A stretch of DNA of 33,656 nt. Source: Phallusia fumigata (taxonomy: Eukaryota; Chordata; Ascidiacea; Phlebobranchia; Ascidiidae). The position numbers and the translations under genes are program-made. Of the stretch, positions 1 to 14,000 are shown one piece after another. Below the pieces are notes generated by a model. It did no database searches and was not told where the DNA came from. It was given only the letters and a program-made list of their open reading frames with translations. The stretch covers positions 1 to 33,656 of the forward strand of contig QXVZ01002941.1 in the NCBI GenBank assembly GCA_008931825.1, given 5' to 3'. Each line of letters opens with the position of its first letter. Within the stretch, counting starts at the first letter, position 1.

Positions 1-541
1 CAGCTTATGTAAAAAAAATTATGAGGTTACAAAATCATGTTCGCAACTGCCAATTCTTAAGGTCTATAATTTTTTTATTTTGTACTTGTAAACAGTAAAG
101 GCAAGGAGTAACAACTGTAACAGCGCATTAAGTAGAATAAAATAAAAAAATGCGCTGCTCATTGTCAAACATTAAACATAAATTTTTTGGCTTTTCTGTC
201 AATTGCAAAAACAAGACAGGTAAGTATAGATCACCAAAAATTATGAAAAAAGGTCACTTGCATTTATTTTTACCAGGTCACCTCCAACAGCATTACAACC
301 ACTTTTTTTCCACACTAATGTTTCAGGTGACTTTTGTATGTCACCCCAAACAGTATAAAATAGCTAAAATAAAAACAATGCTCATAACTGTAAGATTGTA
401 GCAATATTGTTGAATATACTGTCAGCATTACATGTTGCACACTGCATCTAAATTTATGTTTCATGCGAATTGCTCACTTAAAACTTAATTTAAATTTAAA
501 TTATTTGCAAATGCTTTTTTGAAACATTTTTTACTTTACAG
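1..541. other. intron or upstream sequence of the UBE2D-like gene
   Basis: AT-rich sequence before the first visible UBE2D exon. I looked for the expected N-terminal E2 exon (…PPAQCSAGPVGDD-like) in all plus-strand frames and did not find it, so this is most likely intron. The acceptor for the first visible exon is the AG at 540-541. Nothing else is supported here. Confidence 0.6.
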
Positions 542-2268
<1,727 letters not shown>

Positions 2269-4587
2269 CGTCTTCTACATAACTTTGTCGTAGCTCAGTA
2301 ATGGCTTGTTTAAAAAATTTATGTGAAACTAGATAACATTTTTCAAGTTTAATTTTCTGATTTTCCAGCAGCAATTAGTTTTGCTATTTCCCCTAATGTC
2401 TGTGACTCTGATCTGTTGTTTACAATACTGCTTTGTGGATTTTCAGTTTTGTGTGCACATTTAGCCAACCTGGATGCGAAATTGTGCTTGTTTCTTGTAA
2501 ATATGTAATGGTCTATGAGCATGTTGGATGTAGTCTTCTTAACCATCCAGCCAAAACGAAATAATTTTTGGGAAAGTAAACTACCAGGATTTTATCTGAA
2601 ATAGGTTTAACTTTTGTTGTCCTGGATACAGTTTTTGGGTATTTTGGCAAAACTTTAATGCTGTTCCTTTAAAATGATTGTGTTTGCATTGCTTTGGGTG
2701 TGTTCTTACTACCAAGGCTGTTCGACAGCTTTTAGCTTTCATGATGCACCTAAACAGTAAGCCATGCAATAAAATTTTTGAATTGTACACAATTTTCATA
2801 GTTTGCTTAATATATACACTCCCCCTCCCCATGTAAGAAGGACCTGTGTGAAAAATCTGTGTTGCAATACAATTTCTGGACTTCTTGCTACATATTTCTA
2901 CATTAGAGGTGGTTTAGTCATGTGTGACAGTGCCCAAATGAACTGTCGAAAATCTTAGCTTTACTGAAGTTACAGTTTATCACACCTTGGGAGATTATTG
3001 AAGCACATCTTCAAACTGTTCGAATTGTTTTTGCTAGGTGAAAGTTAGTGAAAAACAAAACCTGTAAAGCTAGAGATTTTTTACCTTTATTGTACTGCAA
3101 AAACCATACACGTGTTCTGATAGGATTTTACACTTGTGGTTGTTAATGTAAACGAATATTCATTGCCGCTGGCGCATCAGACGTTTGGAAGTTGATTAAT
3201 ATGTGAGGATGTCAAGAGACATTAACCTGATGGCGTCGAGCCAAAATTGTGAATCAAAGATCGGAAACGGGTACTAAACCACAGGGAGGGGGCATTGGGG
3301 CGAAATGGGCCATGCGCCCACCCCACATTCACGTTCATGCACGTTACCCTTGTAGCGACCGATCACCTGCTTGAAGTACTCTGTGTACGATTACGTCCGT
3401 AGTGACTTCAACATATGGCATACAGCTGCGAGGTATAATTGTTAGAGGTGTTGGTGGGTTTGAATGTTACACGTTTGTGCGAATACAACTCACGATCCAA
3501 CACCCTTGGCAACATTTAAATAGGTACCAAGCACCTATATACTGCATGTAGCGCACTGGAAGAGCAATTTAGTTTTGCCCTCTCCATATGCATGAGCTGC
3601 AGCTGCCGAAACAAGTACCAAGCGAGTAAGGGTTGCCAACTATGTTCAGCTACAATAAAGGACATGTTTATTTACGCCATATTTGTTTTGGTTATTGTGA
3701 GTCTAGTTATAGGCAAAGGTATTGCCTTTCGAAACGCACCCTACTTTCTTCTCTATAGTTTTTGGTAGTTCTTTTTATATTTAATAAAATTGTTTACGAT
3801 TTTATGGTTTTTCCAAAGTGATTGCCTTTTTTAATGAAAAAGTGAGTTATACACAAAATGAAGCTTTTACACCCTGGTCTGCGGTCTGCCGCGCTGTGCT
3901 TTTGGTATAGTGCAGAAAACGCTTTTGCAATCAGATCTTGAGAGCAGGAAAATAAACTGCTAGTCGAAACGATTTGAAAATAAAGGACAAATAATGTCAT
4001 TTCAAATCTCAATCAAGGACAAGGACAAATAGAGCTGAATAAAGGATTGTCCTTTAAAATAAAGGACGGTTGGGAACCCAACAAGCGGGCCTGCAATTTT
4101 TTAAGTCACCCGCCCAACTCCTTAACAACCGAACCAACATTTCGGTTTGTAGTAAACTTTTTGTTGCTTTCAAAGCCAAACGTAACGAGGTTTCAAAAGA
4201 AATACCCCAAAATTTTCGGAGCACCTTTTTTTTCGCACAGTTTGTGATTTTGCTGACGAAGCAAAGTGTCTGCGCCGTTCCGCTTCGTTTTCGGTGTGTC
4301 ATCATTTTACCCAGATGTTGCCACGGAATGCATAGAAACGTCGGGCTCGGGCGGAATGGAAGTGGTTAACAATCGCCTAGGGCCCTAAGCTGCAATATTT
4401 CGCGTACCTTATCAGTTTTCTTTAAGCTTACAATTAGTGCATATCATAACTGTTACACAAATTGAGTTTTAAAACAAACTTTAGTCGAGTATAAGCCTTG
4501 TAGCGAAGGTTTTTATTTCAGAATTTCTGTAGGTTGATTACGCCTTTTTTGTATTTTTTGTGAAACAGTAATTAATAAACAACAGCA
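2269..4587. other. UBE2D 3' UTR and intergenic spacer to CISD2
   Basis: No coding exon recognised. The left part should contain the UBE2D 3' UTR, with AATAAA at 2768-2773. Around 3631-4079 there is repeat-like sequence with imperfect inverted ends (see separate entry). The right part, before 4588, should include the CISD2 promoter and 5' UTR; I see no convincing TATA box. Confidence 0.5.
3629..4080. repeat. possible short DNA transposon with imperfect inverted ends
   Basis: The left end reads GGGTTGCCAAC and the right end GGTTGGGAACCC, which are imperfect inverted repeats about 450 bp apart. The motif ATAAAGGAC recurs inside both ends and in between (for example near 3654, 3984 and 4059), giving a GGAC-rich low-complexity stretch at about 4000-4068. 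No clear target-site duplication is seen, so this is a tentative call; it could simply be low-complexity DNA. Confidence 0.35.
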
Positions 4588-5316
4588 ATGGAAGTTTTGT
4601 CATATTTGGTACGCGACACTGTTCCAAACTACTTGAAAAATGTTCCAATTCCCAGATCTTTCAAAGGATTTCTTGATCTTTCTGGTAAGTACAAGTAAGA
4701 AATACTTCTGCGACTATAATTTTCAACTGATGTGTAATATGTAGTAAGTTAAAACTTATTTTTGACAAATAAAATTTTTTAAAATACACATTTTGATTTT
4801 AATTTATACTCGATATTATTGCATAATATCTCAGTGAGGAAAAATTGCAAAACTTTTTTCAACACTGTTCTGTGCACCAATACTAAAAAAGCCCCGATTT
4901 ATTCAAAATGCTCAATACAGTTTTATTTTCAGTTAAGGATTGGGCACACTTGGTTTCATTTACTGCCGTAGTTGGAAGTGCTGGTTATTTTGCATTCAAA
5001 CCATACTATGACAAATACCAGGGAGTTCAACAAGAGCGTATTATGAACTTCAATATTGAGAAATCCAAGGAAAAAGTTTATGACATCATCGATGTTGAGG
5101 ACCTTGCAGAAAAAACAAACTTCTGCAGATGCTGGCGCTCTAAAAGGGTAATTTTGTGGACAAATATAACTGCTTTATTTGTAATTGTATGCTAATGCAG
5201 CAAATTGTTTGTTTTTACAGTGGCCTTATTGTGATGGATCACACAATCTACACAATCAATTGACCGGTGATAATGTTGCCTCCATTATAATGGAAAGGAA
5301 ACCTCGTTCTGGATAA
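4588..5316 (+). CDS. CISD2: CDGSH iron-sulfur domain protein 2 (CISD2/NAF-1 type), complete
   Basis: Small membrane-anchored 2Fe-2S protein of the ER and mitochondria-associated membranes, linked in animals to calcium handling and autophagy. Three exons, 4588-4684, 4933-5147 and 5221-5316, give 135 residues, the same length as human CISD2. The N-terminus reads MEVLSYLVRDTVPNYLK. One transmembrane helix is predicted around residues 36-58 (WAHLVSF…GYFAFKPYY). The CDGSH domain follows, with the full cluster-binding set C97-x-C99 (CRCW), C108 and H112 (YCDGSHN), then LTGDNV. The cluster motif is split by the second intron, between CRCWRSKR and WPYCDGSH. The start has AACAGCA before ATG. A polyadenylation signal AATAAA lies at 5453-5458. 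All three Cys and the His are present, so it should be functional. Confidence 0.96.
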
Positions 5317-5452
5317 TCCCATGCCAAAATTTGTAGTGCTTTAACATGTGCCATTTTGAGTGCTATTGTTTTGGATTTAAAAGGGCCAAGATTTGTAGAC
5401 ATGATTGTTTTATTACACACATCCATCTTTATGCACTGTCCAAATATTTAAA

Positions 5453-5458
5453 AATAAA
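5453..5458 (+). terminator. polyadenylation signal of the CISD2-type gene
   Basis: Canonical AATAAA about 140 bp after the CISD2 stop codon, followed by TG-rich sequence (GCCTGTGTGTGT). This is a textbook arrangement for cleavage and polyadenylation. Confidence 0.7.
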
Positions 5459-5699
5459 AAGCCTGTGTGTGTAAAAAGAGAATACCTTTTGCATATTTTG
5501 TAACCTGGTTCCTGTAAATCTGTTGCATTGCAATTTTATCCATTATATACTACAAGCATTTGATTTGAGTGGTATTTGTTGGCAGTAAAGAAAAAATAAA
5601 CATGTCTGTATTTTGTTACTTGTCAAAGAAATTTTTCAGTGTGACTGTTTGTGTGATGTATTTTTAAAAAGTTTCAATTTTTGCCATTCGTCATAATAG

Positions 5700-6090
5700 T
5701 TTGCTTTGTAAGTGTTGCATCGCTTTTTTTCCACTGGTTTGAATAACATGATTTAATAAAATAATGCATTTTTAACCTTAAATGAGTATATTATGTAAAT
5801 CAAAACTGCACATTATTTCAGAGCTGCAGAAACCCTTATTCACTAAAGAATTTAAAAATTTATTGAGGCTTTTGCTGTGCCACAAGAAAGCTTTTGCTTG
5901 ACCCTGTTGCAATGCTGTGTTTTCACTGGTTTGAATAACGTTATACAATAAAAAATGCATTTTTAACCTTAAATATGTGTTAATCTGAAATACACATTAT
6001 TTCAGGGCTACAGAAATCTTTAATCACTCAAGACTTTAAAAGTATTATTAGCACTATGTGTGCCACAAATAAACTTTGTAGAGAAAGTTT
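5700..6090 (+). repeat. diverged direct tandem duplication, unit about 192 bp
   Basis: Two adjacent copies share, in the same order: CACTGGTTTGAATAAC, then AATGCATTTTTAACCTTAAA, CACATTATTTCAG, a CAGAAA…TCACT/TTCACT segment and TGCCACAA. The first copy starts about 5732 and the second about 5924. The copies differ by substitutions and small indels, so this is an old duplication rather than an assembly error. Neither copy has a credible open reading frame. Confidence 0.8.
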
Positions 6091-7525
6091 TGCTGGAATC
6101 AAAACATGCAGCCTGTTACAAAACAGTAATGGCTTACTTTTAGTCCCAAACCAAAGAAGTCACAACGCATGTGGAAGGCGTGGAACACATCTGTTTACTT
6201 AAACACCATTTAGCACCGGTTCAGCCAATCACCTTGTGTTGTGTTTGCTTCGGTCGTAACCCAGCAAAGCAAGGAGAGTTTAGTGGCTGGGGCACGGTTT
6301 TATGGCCAGCACTAGCCTACCACCAACATGCACGGTTTACTTTGTGCGGAAGAGGCCTGTCGGGATAATATATTAACTGTACCTGTACACTTAATCGACG
6401 AAGGCACCTGATGTTGTTGTGTTGTCTTATTAAGTATCTTTAGCACCTTTCTGTAGATATACGGTGTCCGTACAAACGCCAGCCAAAAATGCATGTTCCA
6501 GTGTTGCCATATAATACAAAATGTCCAAACATTTTAACTTCTTGCACAGTTTATGTGATTGAAAGGCAATACAAAAGAATGAAAACCAGTTCCCCACTTC
6601 GCACACAGCTGATACGAACTTTATTTATTAAGCCTTTGCGAGAATGTGAGCCCATGGTTTAACTGTGACCTGTTACCCTTTGTGGCAAACGGGACGAAAC
6701 TTGACACTTGCTGAGATGTAGTGCAAACATATAACAGTATTCGTAAATCACCCTCAAAGGGCCCTATGAGAAACGGGTCCAGCAGGTAAATTGACCAAAG
6801 AACCGATTAAAATCAGTGTTCTCACATGTAGCCTTGGCCTAGATAAGTGCACATATTCATTCTTTCATTCATACCTGTCTGATTTGGATCATTACATAAG
6901 TTTTATTTTATGATTTAGAACAAAGGTAGGTAATCCTGGCAAACTATTATTCAAATCATTTACACACATAAATGTTGGCTAGATGTCATTAATATTTTGA
7001 CACATTTTCTACACTAGCAGACTGCGTAAAAATACGTTATATTGCTTGTGACACAGTTTTAATGTATTTTTAATGTGGGCAATGTAAGTTCACAGCGCGT
7101 GGACAAACGTAAAATTTTGCAAACGAAAAAATCGCTTAGCAACCTGTGATAAGTTGGCGAGTACGTTTCTGTTATAATTTCAGTTGGTAAAAAATCCAAA
7201 CTGATTTGGTAACAGTAAAGTATACAAACAGTAAAATACACCATACCAAATTAAGAAATATAAAAATATCAATGCTGTGGATATTGAGGACCCAGAGAGA
7301 TTTATCAAAATATTGCCAAGGGTTCACAGCTTGAAACAAAATACCGTGCCAGGTTCAATTATAATGGCGTCGAGTTATTTCATGTCGTTATTTTCCCAAC
7401 ACTGAAACAAATTTTATGGTAGAGCTTTAATCAGAAGCAAAAAAGGTCATTTGGCACCGCCAAATCCAAAATGTAAAACCATGGCAAAGTTTCTCGTCAA
7501 AAACAAAACATCAAGAACCGTTAGA
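6091..7525. other. intergenic spacer between the convergent CISD2-type and Ser/Arg-rich genes
   Basis: No exon with convincing splice sites or conserved protein was seen. The short reading frames here have no recognisable content. The spacer lies between the 3' ends of two convergent genes, so it should contain the 3' UTR of the minus-strand gene that ends at 7526. A TTTATTTATT run near 6618 could hold a minus-strand polyadenylation signal, but it is distant. Confidence 0.5.
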
Positions 7526-8014
7526 TCACCGGTATGTGGTTGAAATAAGGTTACTGTTTTCCATCTGCTTAGACTTCAAATACAGAGAAAGTCCCTTTTT
7601 TGTACCAACATCAAGGTCGTCAATAGAACGGCGTCTGTTCTTGAGAATCGACTTTGGCATTGGTGGTTCAGTGCCCATTCCAGTGCCCAAATTGCCGAGT
7701 TTGTCGCGTATTTCAGCGATTGTCGTGTCGAAGTCGGGATCGGGTGACTTGTTGTCGTTTTCGCTGGGCGGTCGTTTCGATTTTCCGGCGAGCGGCGATT
7801 TTTTTCCGAAGACGCGGCGCCCTCCAGCGGACGAAATACGAACCCGGGGTTTTTTGCTCATGGGAGGGATTTGTTTTATAGCATCGCCCGATGGTTCCTC
7901 TATGGCGACTTCGGGAGGCCTCAGACCCTTCATGGCCCGTTGAAATGTTGGTGAGCCAGCTGGAAGACTTGTATTGAGCAAAACTCGTTTCTGCACTGAT
8001 CCTGGAGATTGAGG
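7526..8014 (-). CDS. last exon of the Ser/Arg-rich gene
   Basis: Acceptor TTTTAG then PQSPGSVQKR; the frame stays open for 162 codons to TGA at 7526-7528. It includes KKPRVRIS, GGRRVFGKKSP, an acidic/helical stretch TTIAEIRDKLGNLG, the KSILKNRRRS motif and the end LISTTYR. It begins in phase 0, matching the CAG end of the exon at 9252-9520. The acceptor is strong, and this is one of the most reliable exons in the model. Confidence 0.8.
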   Translation of the reverse strand, partial: PQSPGSVQKRVLLNTSLPAGSPTFQRAMKGLRPPEVAIEEPSGDAIKQIPPMSKKPRVRISSAGGRRVFGKKSPLAGKSKRPPSENDNKSPDPDFDTTIAEIRDKLGNLGTGMGTEPPMPKSILKNRRRSIDDLDVGTKKGLSLYLKSKQMENSNLISTTYR

Positions 8015-11000
8015 CTAAAACAAAATTACATTGGTCCTATGTTTAATGTGTAAGGGACTTGAAGGCAGCAACGTTAAGTCTGGGCTACTGAGTGCAAAAA
8101 TTAGTTGATAGCCATCAAGGATAGTGTAGTAACCAGGATTGATACAATGTCTGTTTCCGCGATTCTCAAACTGTGTTTCATTTTGATTTTTTAAGAGTGT
8201 CGCACAATAATTCTTTGTCAGAAAATACTTATAAAACGCGTCTTTCTTAATTTCTTGTTGCTTCATTTCAAGGCGTCGCATCAAAAAAGGTTTGAAAAAC
8301 ACTGGTTTATTTGGATTTTTAAACACACGTTAATGCACAGCATCTGTCCATTGCATTAAACAACTACTAATTCGCGGAGACATGGGCGCTAAAAACGCGC
8401 ACCAAGCGAAATATGTGTCCTAAGTCCAAAGTACAATTCACCCCCGCTTAAATTTCACTTGTCCGAGGTCCAGTATTTCTGACAGTGATTGATGATCTGC
8501 TACAGCTGTTACGTAATGAACACGCGTTCGTCCAAACCACCTTCCCATAACAGGTTAGTGGTTCAAATCCTGGCCTGACATTGTGTTTATTCCTCGTCAG
8601 AAAGATCAGGTGCCATTGCCCTGGCCCAATAAGTTCATAGAATTTGTGGAAACCGACATAACTCAGGCTCTAACAACCAATAATCCTTGTTTGCTAAGCC
8701 TTTACGAGAGGCGGTGTTCCAAATCACTTTCTATACAGCACGGTGTATGGGTAAAAAACAGCCTCCGGTGGGATTTGAACCCACGACAGACGTCTCGGTG
8801 GTGCTGCTTGACAAAAGTCTAAATACTAGTTTACCTGCTCCTACGCATTGTCAAGTAAATTAAGTGAAAAAGTATTTCGCTGTAAAATGAGTACTCAGCA
8901 GTTCAACTCCTTTAAATATGTTCCAGCTAAACTGGTGTGAAGTTTTAGCTAAACAGACATCAAGAAAGCGGGCCCTGAATAATAACGCGACCCTTATGGC
9001 CCAACAAACAAAAATTAACAAGTTTACCTGTGGAGAAGACTCCTTGTTGGAGGTTTTCTTTGATTTTCCGGAACCCTTCGTCATTTTGTCGCCGGTTTCG
9101 CTGTTCGATTGGTTCTTGATTTTAGCCAAGCGGTCGCAGACCTCTACGAGCGATGACGTATGGTTCTTTTGTGACGTCACAGCCGTTTTGGTTTGTGACG
9201 CGCGAGATGTGGACTGGATGAGCGGAAGAATNCAAAAATTAACAAGTTTACCTGTGGAGAAGACTCCTTGTTGGAGGTTTTCTTTGATTTTCCGGAACCC
9301 TTCGTCATTTTGTCGCCGGTTTCGCTGTTCGATTGGTTCTTGATTTTAGCCAAGCGGTCGCAGACCTCAACGAGCGATGACGTATGGTTCTTTTGTGACG
9401 TCACAGCCGTTTTGGTTTGTGACGCGCGAGATGTGGACTGGATGAGCGGAAGAATGCGGGTTGCGGTTGGCTTGTTTTCGTCGTGTACGTGGTGAAGCGG
9501 TAAACTGAACGAATCTGTTCCTAAAAAGTTGAGTTAAGATTATTGTTCTTGTTTATTCGATTGTTGAGTTGAGTTGAGTTGAGTTTATTTTGCTTGATGA
9601 AAGAAATAGCGACGCAATTGCACTAAATCAATAACCAAGCCGGAGATTGCGTTTGTATTTAGGAAACTGTGCAGAATTCCAGCTAATCAAGATACTGCCA
9701 ATGGTGTCGTACCCTGTGAAGAAAGTCGGAACGGTACGGAACGAGCCTTATCGCAAAGATGTTGCAAGCATCGACTACTTCATAATTCTATCATAGAGTC
9801 AGTTGACAATCTTAAATCATTTTGTTGATGTCTACAATAATTTGTTCTTTTTTTGTTTACATTGTTACGTAGCCTGCAGTTGCTGTTTTTACTTGTGTGA
9901 CGAAATATTAACCGTTTTGTGCAGCTCAATTTTCGAGACGATATTGACAAAAAGTTCCGGATCGTTCCGGTAAGAATGTTAATCTACTTTCATCTTTGGA
10001 CTCTTACCTGCTTCAGCTGGCAGAGAAAGAATATTCTTAAACGTGCTCCTGCGATAGCGCAATAGAGCTGGCGACGAAGGTCCGATAGATCCGGGAGGGG
10101 ATGTCCCCGGTGACGTCAGAGGCGAGGGGTGCTGGGATTGGCTGCCGAACAGCCGTCGTATCTGTTTTGTTTTCGGTGCCGACTGTGTTCTGGGCGGGGA
10201 AACCGATATGCTGCGACGCCTTGATAATCGCTGACTGTTCAGAAACCTACTTCGCTGGAAATCAGGTAGAAGCCGGTTACCATACACTGCAGTCTGTGCA
10301 CGTGGTTTGTCGACACGCTCCACTGACCCGACGGGCGAGGTCTCGTTCGACGAGGCTAACGGCGACTTGTTGTAGGTGGATTGTTTTTTAGGCTTACTCT
10401 GTCGCTGTTTCGGGCCCTTTTGTCCGGAGTACTTGTCCGCTGCCCCCTCGTATGGCCGAGTAACGAAGCGAGAAAGCCGCAACCCAACTTCGATGTCGAC
10501 TTCGCTACGTTTTCTCCGCCGGGCTCTCCGGGTTTTCTCCAAGTAAGCCGGATCGCTGTAGTCGTAGAGCTTCTTGGCTCGAGAACGAACTTGGATCTGC
10601 GGGGATTTGGTCGCTGAAAGCCGGCCGGGATCTGAACCGGGGTCGCTGTCCTCTGAAGTTGAGTTGTCAGAGATTACCTGGAACAAAACCCAGGTTCATT
10701 TGGATTCAAAAGATATCATGTGCCAAAAATACACTGTAATCAGTTCATCGTACAGTCCATGTGCAAAAAATCNTCGCTGTAGTCGTAGAGCTTCTTGGCT
10801 CGAGAACGAACTTGGATCTGCGGGGATTTGGTCGCTGAAAGCCGGCCGGGATCTGAACCGGGGTCGCTGTCCTCTGAAGTTGAGTTGTCAGAGATTACCT
10901 GGAACAAAACCCAGGTTCATTTGGATTCAAAAGATATCATGTGCCAAAAATACACTGTAATCAGTTCATCGTACAGTCCATGTGCAAAAAATCCATCCTA

Positions 11001-14000
11001 TTTCAAAACTATTCGATTGCATAAATTGTATTTACCCATTTCAAAACAAGGCTAGGGAAACACGTCTTTAGTTAACAGTTCTTGGCAGGAATTACCTGTT
11101 ACATCATATCGTGAAAGGGCCTTTAAATGGTTACACAATAGCACAGAACCAACATTCTACCGTGTATAGAAGATGTGGAGGCAGTTTATGGTTGATGTGA
11201 AGATGAGGAGATGAAGATTTAGGTGATGTTTCGTCGGGTGACGCGTTTCCACTCAACGAACACCTGAAATTATAAACAGAAACCTAACGTTTAGGTAGTA
11301 CTATGGTAGAGGTCGGCAACCTCTTGCACGCGTTTCTTCATGCCGATAAGTTAATTTCAAGTTCATTTTCTAATACATCTTTTGAGCCAAATTAAGCGAC
11401 CTCTTTGATTTTTAACGTGCAGTAGAACTGTAGCAACGGGCTACAGAGAGCACGTGTTAACTAGTTTAACAGATTTAACGCGAAACATTCACCAGTGACG
11501 TCATCAACATGACACGCGAAAAAATTCCAATTTTAACATAATCTGTAAACTGGCACGCTGCATTCAAGTTGCCAGCCCTGCACTATGGTTAACCGAGGGT
11601 AGAATCTCCAAAATTGATTATAGAAGCTTAAGGTGGTCAAAAACAGGCATCTCCAACTATTTTAAACGAAAATGTGCCAGTTTAGATGCACATTCCGTTT
11701 GGTTGAAATAGATATCTTCGTCATACTCTTCGTATGGTTTTCACCTTTGGTTTCCTAACGACAAAAGGTTTTTCCTGTGTATGTCAAATATGCTCTTGCT
11801 CGACTTCTCTTGATCTTCCTCTTCAGTGTGGAGATAAGAGTAAGAATGTTCAGTTACCGGGGAATCACCGGTCAAATCTACCTTACTGACCTGGAACAGT
11901 CAAAAAACTGTTAGACTAGTTTGACACGTTGGCTCAATTAAATTTTTAAATCCTTTGGGTGTTATTTTCTAATTGATGTTAATGTTTTCCTTAGTGACAC
12001 AAAGCAAGTTAAACAATCACATAACGGTTTATTCCGCAAGGATAGGTTGAAATATTCAAAATGCATTTATATGGTGACTTTGTCGTTTTTTAACGACCCT
12101 TCTCCCGTTTTGACGAGATATCCAGTTAATCTCTCTTCTACAATTCGCATGCCATGTTTTAAACAATATGCAAAGTGCCCAATACTAATACTTAGTAGTT
12201 TTTGCCTTTTACCTATGCCCAAAAAATTATTCATGAAACAAGTCAAGTACCACAAAGGCCACCATTTATCTCACTTTTTGTCCTTGACCTCACTGTGGAC
12301 TATAAAGCAAACAGCTCGTGTTAGAAAAACAGCATTCAATTGCCTTGCCTATAGCTCAAACACACGCTCGTCAGCCACCAGAACTTATTCAATGCTCCCG
12401 CACACATTAAAGGATCCCTTTGAGCCTCGCACAGGCCGCTTTGACTCGGGCACAACAATAAACCGTAAGGATTCTTATATGTATCGCAGCGTTCACAGAA
12501 CTGTACAGCATCCTCAGTGTTCTGTATCTTTTATGCGAGCGTGTTAGTTTTGATAGTAAGGCCGGGTTTTGTTACTCCCTCGCCGCAACAATGCAACAAG
12601 TTCGGTTCAAAATCCGATTTTACGCCCAGTCCAGGAAGGTCACGGCTCAGAAAAAGGAAATCCTTCTGACCAGGGGGCGAACACGTACGTCATATGTTAT
12701 CCCACATAGACGTGGATCGTGTTTACTCGACCTTGCTGATGTAGTATTAAGGAGGGGTAAAAACTTGTTTTTACATTTTAAAATATTTTATCTGTCCAAT
12801 TGCCCAAGCAAAGTTTGTTTTTTCGGTGTGACTTAACTCCCAATCTGCGTTTTGCCCACGTCAAGCTAAACCGCTCCCTCAGTATCAAGTCCAACTTCGG
12901 TATGTTTTTGTAGGTTTAGGAGTGTTTTTGTTGTGAGAAATATTCATACTAAATAGTGTTAAAATGCGGTCACATTTTTAGGGGGAAAAACTAAGTCTTT
13001 GATTAACTTTGCAAACATGGCAGTTTGCATCTACTCTATAGGCAGCGCAATTATAGACGATCAGTTTGCCAATTAAAATCATCCATGAATTTAAGTTTCA
13101 GGAAATACTACCCAATTGATGTCTAAATAGCGAGGTCCCTTAGGGTTAGGACGTCCACGTCTAGATAGAAATCTTAAGCAAACCATTGCGACTAATCTGT
13201 GTGAAAATATTTGCTCTGGAAATTTCCAAGGCTTCTTTGCTTTTAGAGCTTACTCAGGTAAACACGGACTTTTAAAGGCTGTGTTTAATCGTCAAGCACC
13301 TGATATTCATCGGATTTCACATAAGCTTATACATCATCATATGTGACTGGGCATTTCCTGATCGTACTGAGATTGCATTATAGCCCATTCCCTTAGTTTG
13401 TTTTCTCTAAACCAGGGGTAGGCATTGGGGCCATTTAGGAAAAAGAAAGTATTGTGGAGGTACGGGTCAAAAATCTTTACAGTGAACTTGCCTTACAAAA
13501 AATGTCATTAAATTAGTCAATACGTTTATTATGTAATTCATATTTGGCTTAAACGTGCTGGTCAGAGTCAACCAAATGGTCGTATATTCTCCAGGTCTGC
13601 TCTTAACAGTCACAGACGAACGTTTTCACACAGTTACCGGTACTTAATGACGTTACTCGGGGAGTACTAACGCATCATATATGACGTAATCATTAGGTAG
13701 TATGACGTAAAAACAAAATTCTTACTGCCCGTGCTTACAACTGTAAAACAAACAACAAACTGCGAACCACGCTAACTTTCTGCTAAAACCATTCCGACTG
13801 ACAGAGTTGGAAACTTCCATTCAATGGTAGAAGGGTCGTGGGTTCCAATCATGCCTCTACTATCCTTAACCTCATCGTTTTATCGACCTTACAACAAACC
13901 AGCAAAACCTTGATGAGATAGGTCTAAAAAAGCCACAAACCCAAAAGTTATAACAGTAAAATTGTGCCGAGTCCTAAGTGTGCTTACCATAAGCGTGTGC

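Noticed and set aside
150-401. Open frame of 83 codons at the left edge
   Set aside because: Low-complexity, Lys/Phe/His-rich, and not the expected UBE2D N-terminus; treated as intron.
4047-4369. Overlapping open frames on both strands near 4050-4370
   Set aside because: They overlap each other in three frames, lack splice signals or recognisable motifs, and lie partly in repeat-like sequence.
7536-7943. Plus-strand open frame of 135 codons
   Set aside because: It is the antisense shadow of the last exon of the minus-strand gene, whose frame has splice sites and matches its neighbours.
12047-12547. Plus-strand open frame of 166 codons
   Set aside because: No recognisable domain, no supporting splice structure and biased AT-derived composition; it lies in a large intron. 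It remains the longest unexplained frame.
13412-13432. hAT-like end CAGGGGTAGGCA
   Set aside because: Only one end found; no inverted partner or target duplication nearby, so no element was called.
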